DNA of 64,000 nt from the NCBI RefSeq assembly GCF_047495875.1, contig NC_092480.1:5038711-5102710 (forward strand), written 5' to 3'. Both the position numbers and the translations under genes were made by a program. Each line of letters starts with the position of its first letter. Positions within the stretch are counted from its first letter, which is position 1. Under the pieces are notes generated by a model, which saw only the letters and a list, made by a program, of their open reading frames with translations, was not told where the DNA came from and did not search any database. Below, piece after piece: positions 10,491 through 21,528 of the stretch. The stretch is from Pithys albifrons albifrons. Its lineage: Eukaryota > Chordata > Aves > Passeriformes > Thamnophilidae.

Positions 10491-11221
10491 TCAGCTGCAG
10501 AAAATAGTCATTTCTCCCAACACTGCTGGGGAGACTCCACTCAGGCCTGACTGTTGGGAGCTGCTATTCCATGCCATGCCTGTGCCAGCATTTGTGAGTT
10601 GGAACACGTCAGCCTCTCTCTGCCTCCTTGCCCCCCTCCCCAGCCCGTGGCAGCTGAACAGGCTGCAGAGCCTTCTGTTCCCGTGCCACCCCCAGCACCT
10701 CCCTGCTCCTCTGCAGCTGTCAGCTCACAGGCTCCATCTCAGGAGATCAGTAGGAGGACATGAATATACACCAGAGAGAGAGAGAGAAATGTGCTCAGGA
10801 GGGTTTTGCTCCTGCCTCGTGGGAGCAGGTCGGGAATGGGAGGCCCCTCCCTCAAATCCTCCTTCACAAGAGCAATGTCACATCTCCAGGGTCAGGCCAA
10901 GTTGGGGTTAAATTCATTAAGGCAACTTTTGTGCTGGCTGAGTCTGCAGCCTGCAGGAAATTGCTGTTTTATTGGGGTGGAAATGGGAAAGATTTACTTG
11001 CTGCTACAGAGCCACTGGAATTTGGGTTCCCACCAGCACCTCCTCTGCCAGTCTGGGCTTGGGAACTTCACCCCAGCAATGTCAATGTGTCCACAGCACC
11101 AGCTCTGTGTCCCCTGCCAGAAATCACCCCTTGAACCTGCAGGAACAGCCCCATCCCGAGGGATTCAGGTGGGTGGATGGTGGTGCTGCCCCCCAAAACA
11201 AACCAGCAGCTTCCATCTCTT
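10491..11221. other. Unique sequence, no gene seen
   Basis: A short GA dinucleotide run lies at about 10770-10788. Open frames in both directions across this interval resemble no family. No splice-bounded exon could be supported. Confidence 0.45.
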
Positions 11222-11640
11222 ACAGAACCTTCAGATGAGGTGAGCCAGGCTGGAACATCCCTGGGCAGGGCTGGGATACACAGGGATGGTCCAGATCCTT
11301 TAAATGAGATAAGACAGTTTGGAATATCCCTGGGCAGGGCTGGGACACCCAGGGATGCTCCAGAACCTTTAAATGAGATAAGACAGTTTGGAACATCCCT
11401 GGGCAGGGCTGGGACACACAGAGATGCTCCAGAACCTTTAAATGAGGTAAGAGAGTTTGGAACATCCCTGGGAAGGGCTGGGAGATCCTGGGATTCTGCT
11501 CCAGAGCCTTTAAATGAGGTGAGACAGTTTGGAACATTCCTGGGTAGGGCTGGGACTTGCAGAGATGCTCCAGAACCTTTAAACAAGGTGAGACATTTTG
11601 GAATATCCCTGGGCAGTGCTGGGACACACAGAGATGCTCC
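11222..11640. repeat. 69-bp minisatellite, about 6 copies
   Basis: CCAGAACC-type unit starts lie at 11291, 11360, 11429, 11501, 11570 and 11639, giving steps of 69, 69, 72, 69 and 69 bases. A typical segment is ACAGTTTGGAACATCCCTGG. Every step is divisible by three, so frames stay open on both strands (a 245-residue plus frame 11177-11914 and a 211-residue minus frame 11068-11703). No start context, signal or known domain is seen, so these are more likely arrays than proteins. Confidence 0.93.
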
Positions 11641-12054
11641 ATGTGGTGATGGAGAGCAGAAAGGCAGGAGGGAGGGAGGTGCTGTCACCAAAACACCAAA
11701 CAAAGTATCACCGAGTGACCTCGACCTCCAGCTGCCACATAGAAAAAGGCAGGGGAAAAAAAGAGGAGGAAAAATAATGTTTTCACTGCTGGCACCTCAG
11801 CAGAGACAACACCTGCTTCTGCTGCTCCAGACTCAGCAAAACTGGGCTCCCATCCCTGGAGGGTGCACACAGCAGCCCAGGCAGACACAGAAATCAATGC
11901 CCATCGATCCCTAAGCCAGGAATTCATAAACTCCTCTAAAGGTCAAGGATTGATTTTTCGCTTTCTGTAAAAAGAAGAGACTCCTGCCATCAGCATCCTG
12001 CCCCCAAGAACCCCCTCTGCCCCTGCTTCCCTCTCTGGCAGCTCAAGGCACCAC
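11641..12054. other. Unique spacer between two minisatellites
   Basis: No repeat or gene is recognised between the 69-bp array and the TGTGTGCACA array. The part at 11742-11775 is A/G-rich. Confidence 0.45.
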
Positions 12055-12870
12055 TGACACCTCCCTGAGTGTGCACAGACACTCCCTGTGTGTGTACAGA
12101 CACCTCCCTGAGTGTGCACAGACACTCCCTGTGTGTGCACAGACACCCCCCTGTGTGTGCACAGACACTCCCTGTGTGTGCACAGACAGACACTCCCTGT
12201 GTGTGCACAGACACTCCCTGTGTGTGCACAGACAGACACTCCCTCTGTGTGCACAGACAGACACTCCCTGTGTGTGCACAGACACCCCCTGTGTGTGCAC
12301 AGACAGACACTCCCTCTGTGTGCACAGACAGACACCCCCTGTGTGTGCACAGACACTCCCTATGTGTGCACAGACAGACACTCCCTGTGTGTGCACAGAC
12401 ACCCCCTGTGTGTGCACAGACAGACACTCCCTCTGTGTGCACAGACAGACACCCCCTGTGTGTGCACAGATAGACCCCTCCCTGTGTGTGCACAGACACC
12501 CCCTGTGTGTGCACAGACAGACACCCCCTGTGTGTGCACAGATAGACCCCTCCCTGTGTGTGCACAGACACTCCCTATGTGTGCACAGACACTCCCTGTG
12601 TGTGCACAGACACTCCCTATGTGTGCACAGACCCCTCCCTGTGTGTGCACAGACACCTCCCTGTGTGTGCACAGAACCCCCCTGTGTGTGCACAGATCCC
12701 TCCCTGTGTGTGCACAGACACTCCCTGTGTGTGCACAGACCCCTCCCTGTGTGTGCACAGACACCCCCTGTGTGTACACAGACCCCTCCCTGTGTGTGCA
12801 CAGACCCCTCCCTGTGTGTGCACAGACCCCTCCCTGTGTGTGCACAGACCCCTCCCTGTGTGTGCACAGG
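12055..12870. repeat. TGTGTGCACA-rich minisatellite, 20-24 bp units
   Basis: About 38 units of the form CCCTGTGTGTGCACAGACA alternate with variants carrying an extra AGAC or a substitution (TCTGTGTGCACA, TATGTGTGCACA). Each unit contains the alternating purine-pyrimidine stretch TGTGTGTGCACA, whose TGTGCACA core is self-complementary. The repeated VCAQTLPVCAQ- and HTQGVSVH-type frames are by-products. Confidence 0.96.
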
Positions 12871-13213
12871 GAGCTTGGAGAACAGAAGTGCCAGATGCGT
12901 GAAGGTGCCACCTTAGCTGGCATCTAATAGTGGTGCTGGTTTTGTAGTAATCATTTAGTAGTGATGTCCGTGTGCCTTTAACTCCTGCTCATGGGAGGTG
13001 CTGCCTTTAGGGGTTTTGGAGGGAAGGAGCAGCTTCCCTTCCCACTGATGCCCAGGGGCTCACCGAGCAGGACCTGATTTATTCATTTCAGGACCTCCCT
13101 CAGTGGTTATTTGAACTCTGTATTCTCACAGGGACCTAAAATCACAAGGCATTTGAGTCAATATACAGGAGATTATGATAAAAAAGCTTTTCTGAGCATC
13201 AGAGTTTGATGGG
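12871..13213. other. Unique sequence, no gene seen
   Basis: No repeat is recognised. The end at 13150-13200 is AT-rich. Confidence 0.45.
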
Positions 13214-13470
13214 GAGAATCCCAGAATGGTTTGGGTTGGAAAAGACCTTAAAGATCATCCAGTTCCATGGGCAGGGACACCTTCCACTATTCCAGGTTGC
13301 TCCAAGCTGGCCTTGGACCCTCCCAGAGATGGGGCAGCCACAGCTTCTCTGGGCACCTGTGCCAGGGTCTCACCACCCTCACAGCCAAGAATTCCTTCCC
13401 CTATCCCATCTATCCCTGCCCTCCTTCAGCTTATGGCCATTCCTGCTGTCCCTGGACAGGAGGAAGAACA
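13214..13470 (-). mobile_element. CR1: CR1 LINE 3' fragment
   Basis: It starts AGAATCCCAGAATGGTTTGG and continues with CATGGGCAGGGACACCTTCC, GGGGCAGCCACAGC and TATCCCATCTATCCCTGCC. It is 5' truncated in the ORF2-derived part, near 13470. Confidence 0.85.
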
Positions 13471-14280
13471 GCCAGAGGAACACCCAGCCCTGGCACATCC
13501 TCCCACATGACCTTGGGCAGAGCATCGAATCTTTCTCCACCTTTTTTTCCTGGTGCTTTGACTTTGGGCCTGGATTTTTTTGCCTTACAAGGGGTTTGGC
13601 TACACTTGAATGCTCACTTTAAATTATTTAATTGCCAATTAAATCAACATGCTTAGCATACTTTCATGGGCTGTGGGGTTTTCTCTTTTTTTGTCCCAGC
13701 TAAACATGTTCACCTTAATTAAAGGAGTCTGCAAGTCATTGCAAAGCCATCGTGTCCTGCCAGCTCAGCCTCAGCACTGAGGCATTTGTGTGCCCACCAA
13801 ACCAATTTGGCATGATTGGCACTAAGGGATGGGACCTTCTGTTCATTAGAGGCTTCTAAACTCCACCAGGCAAGAAAATTAAATCTGCTTCAGATGGGAG
13901 GAGAAGGATGGATGACAAAGACAAGGATTTGCAGCAAAGGGAAAGGGAACGGGCTGGTTTACAGAAGACACAACATGTGGCACATCCTGAGGCAAAAAGG
14001 GCAAAGTTGGCCATAGAAGTTGTATTTTCAAGTGTTTACAGATTTTCTGCTTTTTACCAAGGAGTTTTGCCCTCTGTTTATGGTTTATAAAGCACTTGGT
14101 GTGTTTGGGATGTGATGCTCAGTCCCTGCTCCCCAAACACAGGGAGGGACCCACAAAAGGGACACACAAGACACTGATTTCAGCTCAAAGTCTTCTGTCA
14201 CACTGAAGGACTCAAATGTGGCAACACAAGAGGATAAAGGGGATGAAGGAAGCAGAGATTTCCCAGTTTTCCCAGGAAAA
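13471..14280. other. Unique AT-rich sequence, no gene seen
   Basis: The sequence at 13610-13740 contains several TTAATT-type motifs. Nothing repetitive is seen. A constrained non-coding element is possible but not shown. Confidence 0.4.
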
Positions 14281-14720
14281 ACAGCTCACCAGCCCATCAG
14301 AACCCTGGGCAAGGCTCCCACCTGCCCGAGGCTGATGCCACAGGAGTTTGTGCCCCTTGTTACAAACAAAGCAGCCACTTTTTTATCTGTCTGTGCTTGG
14401 AAATCCCTCCAAGAAGAGGCCAGTGGTGACCAGGGCTGGACTGGGAGAGGGTCAGACCCCAACCAGTCAGCCCAGTGGTGCAAAGGGACTGAGAGGTGGG
14501 ATGCAGGAATGTGGGAGGGATGGTGGGTTGTTACCTGGGTGAGTTTTAGGGGAGGAAAGAAGAACTAAAACATCCTACAAATGAACCAGAGGGACACGGA
14601 GGAGCTGGTGGAACACTTGGCACAAGAACCTCCAGCCCAACCTTCTCCAGCCCATCCTGCACAAGCACTGAGGACAATTTGATTGACAAGAGCAGTGCTG
14701 TGCCCCACAGCACCCATGGG
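14281..14720. repeat. Diverged dispersed repeat, copy A
   Basis: It matches 16590-16960 in order: CTGTGCTTGGAA, CAGACCCCAA, AGCCCAGTGGTGCAAAGG, GGGATGGTGGGTTG and TAGGGGAGGAAAGAAG appear in both with diverged sequence between. The ~2.3 kb separation and the divergence suggest an old local duplication or two copies of an unrecognised transposon. Confidence 0.7.
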
Positions 14721-15829
14721 AGCAGCCCAGAGCTGCCCCAAAATCCTGCTGGGATCCCTTTCCCTGTAGGGCTCTCAGAGTCTTTGAAGGTGAAACCACC
14801 AAAAGTTTGCAGGAAAGCAAAGTCTGAATGGCGAAGGGATTTTTTTTTTTTTTACTTTTTCTTTCAAAATTGTTTCAAAAAAGCTGTCAAAAATGTTTAA
14901 TTGATGAAAAGCTGGATTTCCAGGGAAAGGCATGTTGGAGCAGTGACACTGATAGCCATGTGAGTAGAGAGGCTGGGGCTGAGTGAGAGGAGTGGGTGGG
15001 ATGAATACATTAGAGTTGCAAATGCAGGATGAAACAAAGCCCTCCAGCAGCTTAAAATCTTTCCTAAAAGTGAATTTCACTTCTTGGCCTGATCAACAGT
15101 TCACACAGAGCAGAAATACAAGGACCACTTTGTATTATGTCCCTTAAACACACATTTTAAGGTCTCAGGAAGGGATGACCTGACATTTCCCCAAAAATTA
15201 ATCCTCTGTCCCAAGGCTAGTGGAGACCTGGATTTCAGCTGCCTGACAAAGCTCATGCCAAGCAGCTTGAAGGTGGATTTGCTGCTCCTGTGCCAGGTGA
15301 CACAACACTTTATACACATTACTAATATTTTCCCATCTCTTTTGAGCAGGAGATGCTCATTCACAGAATTCCAGAGGGATGGGGGATGTATCAGTGCTCT
15401 GCAACTGGTGGGAACCAGCAGCCAGCCATGGTGGGATTCCAAATCCTGCAAGCTCAACTCCAGGAGAGCTCAACTCCAGGAGAGCTCAACTCCAGCTTTG
15501 ATGTTGCAAAACTGGAGTTAAAACGAGCGAGGCAACACAAAGAGGAAAGGGAAGGATTGAAACATTCCCTGGTATTTTCAGAGCAAAACTTCTTTTTCAC
15601 CCCCACACCTTATAAATCATGCAACAAAACTACAAAGCAAGAGATGGCTGTGTTTGACTAATGGGGCTGAGCTTTCCTCGGAGAGGAACAGTTTGACCTC
15701 AGGTTGTCAGCATTAAATAAGACAAAACCATCAGCCACGCTCTCCTTTTTTAATCAGAATCTCTGTCTCTGGGTTTCCCCCCCCTCAAAGGGCCTCATCT
15801 CTGCAGGTTGATGCTGTGAGTGACCCTTC
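14721..15829. other. Unique sequence with one short triplication
   Basis: A T13 run lies at about 14840. A 15-base unit (CTCAACTCCAGGAGA) is repeated about three times at 15451-15494. No gene is seen. Confidence 0.45.
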
Positions 15830-16340
15830 CCCCCAAAAACAGGACTCTGAGCCACGTTAGTGTGGGGTAAGATAAAAAGCAAAGGTCCTTTACTAACACA
15901 GGCCCACAGCCCACAGGAATACAGGATGACATCCATGTGTCCCAGTTCTTGTTTCCATGGCTTTTATAATAAGATCCCTCCAATCATTGCTTTACACATT
16001 TCTCAGTCCAGCCCCAGTCCCACCCTTGTCCAACCCCTGGAATTGGGTCTGGGGTCATCAAGACCCTCTGTCTTCATCAGCTCTTCTTCCTCGGGCACAC
16101 AAAGGTCTCTTGGAGTTCATCCAATTCTGGCTTTTGGGTCACTCTGACCTGTGTTTATGTTTCTTTTAAAGGCCTTCTGATATCCTTCAGCTCTACCTTG
16201 GAAAGGAGTTTAAACAGGATTAATTAACTAAAGGAATTTGAGCTCCGTGTTCTGGGACAGGGGTAGTGATAGAAAGGCATTAAACTTAAACTGTTAGAAA
16301 TATTAACCCTCTAAAAATCTACAACTGCTGTGTTCCTAAA
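15830..16340 (-). mobile_element. Possible endogenous retrovirus LTR fragment
   Basis: The composition resembles avian LTRs: AAAAAGCAAAGGTCCTTTA near 15875 (a poly(A)-region-like motif on the minus strand) followed by a C-rich stretch and an A-rich end. No TG..CA ends or target-site duplication could be fixed. It may equally be unique DNA; only a repeat-library search would settle it. Confidence 0.3.
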
Positions 16341-16589
16341 ATCTACAAAATGTGAAAATCAGAAATCAAAAACCCCTTTGGCATCAAGGTGCATCTTCCC
16401 AGGGTGTCTGTTTGCTGTAGGAGCCATAAAATTCCAGGAGTGGCTGCAGACACTGCTCAGACACCCACTCTGTGCTAAGGGGCATCTCCCAGAGTTCAGA
16501 TTCCCACTGGGAAATTCATGGAGCATCAACTGAAGAGGGAAATTCATGGAGCATCCACTGAGGTGACACGAGCAGCTTCCAGGAGTGGG

Positions 16590-16960
16590 ATCAGAGCCCT
16601 TGGCATGGAAAGGGATTCCTGGCAGGGAGTTTGGATCCACTAATGGGCTCCTTGTGCTGCCACGTTCCATCTGTGCTTGGAAGTCGCTGTGAGAAGCAGC
16701 CAGGGGTGAACTGGGTTGAACTGGGAGAAATCCAGACCCCAATCAGTGAGCCCAGTGGTGCAAAGGGGCTGGGGTTGGACAGCAGGGCTGGGGGAGGGTC
16801 CTGCTGTGTGGGAGGGGTGGTGGGTTGGTGTCTGAGGGGTTTCTAGGGGAGGAAAGAAGGAGAAATGAGACCATTCTGCAGATGGGCCAATTGCATGGAA
16901 CACCTGGCACCTGGAGCTCCATCCCTCTCCAACCCTTCCTGCCAGGATCTGTGCCATGGC
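16590..16960. repeat. Diverged dispersed repeat, copy B
   Basis: It is the partner of 14281-14720. It shares CTGTGCTTGGAAGTC, AGACCCCAATCAGTGAGCCC and GTGGTGCAAAGG, and ends near CCTTCCTGCCAGG. Short frames crossing it in both directions resemble no protein family. Confidence 0.7.
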
Positions 16961-19021
16961 ATGGGGCACAGCTCTGGGCAGCCCTTCTTGGAGGAAACAT
17001 CAGGTCTGCTGAGTAAGACACAGCAAAAACCTTACAGAGCTCCTGGAAGTAATGAGGGTGGGCACAAACCCGTGCCCAGACCCTGCCAAGACACCACAGC
17101 CCCCACACTCCAGGTTTCCAGGGCCTTTCCTCAAAGGAAGTGCCAGTTCCCAATGCCCCAAACAGCCCAGTGGGAGTGTGACATGAGCCTGGAGGACTCT
17201 GGGGGACACACTGAGATGTCCTTCAGCTTTAGGTGGCAGAACAGCCACCCAAAGGTGGTCCCTGGAGAAGCCAAGTGTTCAGTGCCACCCCTGCACTGAC
17301 CTCGAGAGGCTCAAGGCTGGTTCTCACCTGGAAAACAGCTGGAAAACAGCTGGAGCAGGGATGAACCTCAATCTGTGCAGCTGAGGGAAAGGGTTGGGCT
17401 GTTCCTTAGTAGTCAGTGTGTCTTCACATGGGAAAAAAGCATCCAGGTGATGCCTGAGGGACCTGAATCACCTGGATCTAAATCTAAACTTGGTGTAAAG
17501 GGTTCTCTGACAGTGTGTGCAAAATAAGATTGTTCCTATCTTAACATCTTCCTCTCCATTTTCCCACACAGGGAAGGCATTCAGGATGTTTGGCCTCCTG
17601 AGAAACCTCCAAAGAACAAGCCACCAACACGAGAGGTCAGTTAAGAACAAGTGCCTGTGTTTCTGGGGCTGAAAACATGAGCAGAACAGTTGAACCAGCT
17701 GGAATCCCTCCCTTTAAAATGGCTTTTTTCTTGCACCACCCTTTCAAAAATCCCCTCTGTAGCTGGTTTTGTAGAAAACACAAACCACTGGGAAACAATT
17801 TGCCTCTTTTTTTTTTAATTTCTTTTTTTTTTCTGGTTGAAAACAAGTGCTGAGTGAACCACCTGGGTCAGCACAAAACCACGTTGAGGGATGAATAAAA
17901 TAGTTGCTGTGAGCAATTTTGCCCATCACCACTGCAGGCCTGGCCCAAAATTACTCCATGGACTTCCAGGCCATTCTCTGTGAGGGAAAAAACTAAATAT
18001 TATTTACCAGGAATAATCCAAGGGGATGGTTGTGCAGCCCAGACAACCTGGTTGATGCTCCATCAAAGGCTCTGCAAGGTGAGGGTTGAAAGGAGGGAAA
18101 GTCCTGCCTGAGTTTGGTGGGTTTTGGAGGTCAGAGATGGACCCCATGGCCAGGGGGGTGTGGTGAGGAGGAGTTTGGGTAGTGTGTAATGGGAACATCA
18201 CCCTTGAAGCTTCTTCTCTTCTCCCCACCCAACCTCTCCATGCCATGAGCACCCAGCACTCAGAGGGACCCACTGCAGCCCCTTTGCTCCTACAAAACCA
18301 CAGAGAAACTCCTTGGAGGCCACAATTTGCCCTTTTTTAGAGCAAATAAAGTGTTCAAAGTGCATCAAACCTCACAGCTGCCCACAGGGCACCAGGGATG
18401 GAGGGGAAAGGAATCCTTCAAGGAGAAATGATGGGCTTCTCCTCTGCTTCAAGAGGTGGACCCAAAGCCAGGAGCAGAACAAGGACCACCCTCCTCTCCA
18501 GGTGATGCTCAGCCTTTCTTTCAGAGATAAGAAACCCAAACAGCCCTTGAGAGGATGCACTGAATCAAAAATATTATCATTTTTAAAGCAAAAAGGAGGG
18601 GACACAAGCACAGCTCAGATCACTCACCACAGGTTGTTCAGTTTGCACCTTTTTCCCTCGGTTCATGCAAATTATGAAGGGAAAAAAGTTATTACAGGAG
18701 AGAATTTACTCAAGATTAATCTGCCAGTGGAATAATTGACTGTTTAGCAAACCTGCAGCCAAAAGTGATGGGAAATTCTCAGGCACTTCCCTTCTGCAAA
18801 CTGGGTCCACTCACAGGCACCTTAAATAAGATCAACTGGAAAAAGTCACCAAAGCACTTCTGAGTTTCTCAGCCCCTGATTAATCCCAGTTCATTATTCC
18901 TGAGCTCAGCGTGGGCATCCAGGGCCAGTCAGGATCGATTCTGCTTCCTGATTTTCAGCTGGTCAGTGAGAAACATTTTCCAGTGACTTGTCCTTTGGAG
19001 AGGAGCCAAAAGTGGGACAAG
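16961..19021. other. Unique sequence, no gene seen
   Basis: Two kilobases without a recognised repeat. T-rich runs lie at 17808-17832. A mild duplication (ACCTGGAAAACAGCTGGAAAACAG) lies at about 17325-17350. Open frames are short and unlike known proteins. Confidence 0.45.
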
Positions 19022-21050
19022 AAGGAGGGAAAAATGAGCCCAACACAGGGTGGGTTTGGAGGGAAAATGAGCCCAACACAGGGTGGGTTTGTGGGGAAAA
19101 TGAGCCCAACACAGGGTAGGTTTGGAGGGGAAAATGAGCCCAACACACATGGGGTTTGGAGGGGAAATGAGCCAAACACAGGTTGGGTTTGGAGGGAAAA
19201 TGGGCCCAACACAGGGTGGGTTTGTGGGGAAAATGAGCCCAACACACATTGGGTTTGGAGGGGAAAATGAGCCCAACACAGGGTGGGTTTGGAGGGGAAA
19301 ATGAGCCCAACACAGGGTGGGTTTGGAGGGGAAAATGGGCCCAACACACATGGGGTTTGGAGGGAAAATGAGCCCAACACAGGGTGGGTTTGTGGGGAAA
19401 ATGAGCCCAACACAGGGTTGGTTTGGAGGGAAAATGAGCCCAACACAGGGTGGGTTTGGAGGGAAAATGAGCCCAACACACGTTGAGTTTGGAGGGGAAA
19501 ATGAGCCCAACACAGGGTGGGTTTGGAGGGGAAAATGAGCCCAACACACATGGGGTTTGGAGGGAAAATGAGCCCAACACAGGGTGGGTTTGGAGGGAAA
19601 ATGAGCCCAACACAGGGTGGGTTTGGAGGGAAAATGAGCCCAACACAGGGTGGGTTTGGAGGAAAAATGAGCCCAACACAGGGTGGGTTTGGAGGGAAAA
19701 TGAGCCCAACACAGGGTGGGTTTGGAGGGAAAATGAGCCCAACACAGGGTGGGTTTGGAGGGAAAATGAGCCCAACACAGGGTGGGTTTGGAGGGAAAAT
19801 GAGCCCAACACACGTTGAGTTTGGAGGGAAAATGAGCCCAACACAGGGTGGGTTTGGAGGGAAAATGAGCCCAACACAGGGTGGGTTTGGAGGGAAAATG
19901 AGCCCAACACAGGGTGGGTTTGGAGGGGAAAATGAGCCCAACACACATGGGGTTTGGAGGGAAAATGAGCCCAACACAGGGTGGGTTTGGAGGGAAAATG
20001 AGCCCAACACACATGGGGTTTGGAGGGAAAATGAGCCCAACACAGGGTGGGTTTGGAGGGAAAATGAGCCCAACACAGGGTGGGTTTGGAGGGAAAATGA
20101 GCCCAACACATGTTGGGTTTGGAGGGGAAAATGAGCCCAGCACAGGGTGGGTTTGGAGGGAAAATGAGCCCAACACAGGGTGGGTTTGGAGGGAAAATGA
20201 GCCCAACACAGGGTGGGTTTGGAGGGAAAATGAGCCCAACACAGGGTGGGTTTGGAGGGAAAATCAGCCCAACACAGGGTGGGTTTGGAGGGAAAATGAG
20301 CCCAACACACATGGGGTTTGGAGGGAAAATGAGCCCAACACAGGGTGGGTTTGGAGGGTAAAATGAGCCCAACACAGGGTGGGTTTGGAGGGAAAATGAG
20401 CCCAACACAGGGTGGGTTTGGAGGGAAAATGAGCCCAACACAGGGTGGGTTTGTGGGGAAAATGGGCCCAACACAGGGTGGGTTTGGAGGGAAAATGAGC
20501 CCAACACAGGGTGGGTTTGGAGGGAAAATGAGCCCAACACAGGGTGGGTTTGTGGGGAAAATGGGCCCAACACAGGGTGGGTTTGGAGGGAAAATGGGCC
20601 CAACACAGGGTGGGTTTGGAGGGAAAATGAGCCCAACACAGGGTGGGTTTGGAGGGAAAATGAGCCCAACACAGGGTGGGTTTGTGGGGAAAATGGGCCC
20701 AACACAGGGTGGGTTTGGAGGGAAAATGGGCCCAACACAGGGTGGGTTTGGAGGGAAAATGGGCCCAACACACATGGGGTTTGGAGGGGAAATGAGCCAA
20801 ACACAGGTTGGGTTTGGAGGGAAAATGGGCCCAACACAGGGTGGGTTTGTGGGGAAAATGAGCCCAACACACATGGGGTTTGGAGGGAAAATGAGCCCAA
20901 CACAGGGTGGGTTTGGAGGGGAAAATGAGCCCAACACAGGGTGGGTTTGGAGGGGAAAATGAGCCCAACACACATGGGGTTTGGAGGGAAAATGAGCCCA
21001 ACACAGGGTGGGTTTGGAGGGAAAATCAGCCCAACACACGTTGGGTTTGG
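19022..21050. repeat. 33-bp minisatellite array, about 60 copies
   Basis: About 2 kb of the unit GGGTTTGGAGGGAAAATGAG + CCCAACACAGGGT. Variants include CACACATGGGGTTTGG, TTTGTGGGGAAAATGGG, CACGTTGAGTTTGG and one-base insertions (GGAGGGGAAAA). The rare variant GAGCCAAACACAGG occurs only twice, inside ~110-base blocks at 19140-19250 and 20766-20875 that match each other, showing larger-scale duplication. Because 33 is divisible by three, the minus strand holds an 833-codon frame (18963-21464) of 11-residue repeats such as PPCVGLIFPPN. Confidence 0.97.
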
Positions 21051-21528
21051 TGTCTCATAATGAGGTGCAGGAACTGGATGGTTTAATCGAGACCAAACCA
21101 GGCAGATTGGGAAGGAGGGGGCGAAACCCCCCCGAAAATGAATTCCCTGCGAGACGCAGCTTGCCAGAGTATCTGCTTTGTGACACCTCCTGCGAACTCC
21201 GGGAATGCAAATCGCGTCCCCACCTCTGCGGCGACACCGAAAGGCGACAAGCAGGATGGCACCAGGCAGCCACCCAGAATGCCAATGAGGCTGCACGGGC
21301 ACCATTCCCGCAGCCCCTGCTGGGGGTGGGCACAAAGGGGTGGCTTGCACAGGACAGCGGGGTGCCCTCGCAGCCAGGAGGGACATCCCTGCCCTGGGGG
21401 GCATCAGGCAAAGCGCTGCCAGCTTTGAGTGCTCACCTTGAGTGTTTTGGGTAGGTTTGGGCACTAAAATGTAAGAAAGACTCTAAGCCATTAGAGAGTA
21501 TCTAAAGGAGGGCAAAAATTGAAGGTGA
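21051..21528. other. CpG-containing unique block
   Basis: In contrast to its CpG-poor surroundings, 21115-21310 holds many CpG dinucleotides (GCGAGACGCAGC, GCAAATCGCGTCC, GGCGACACCGAAAGGCGAC). It could be a recent CpG-rich repeat such as an LTR piece, or a regulatory element. The N-terminal 130 residues of the minus-strand 833-codon frame come from here and resemble no family. Confidence 0.45.

Noticed and set aside
12043..12927. Cysteine/histidine-rich repeat proteins
   Set aside because: They are translations of the TGTGTGCACA minisatellite and are open in several frames and on both strands.
19022..21050. CRISPR array
   Set aside because: Units are contiguous with no unique spacers, no cas genes exist, and the sequence is vertebrate. 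The same applies to the other arrays.
18963..21464. 833-codon minus-strand open frame as a repeat protein
   Set aside because: The frame is kept open by an 11-codon repeat unit without stops. Overlapping frames of 694, 437 and 246 codons exist on the same strand, and the plus strand is also open. No domain, signal or start context was seen.
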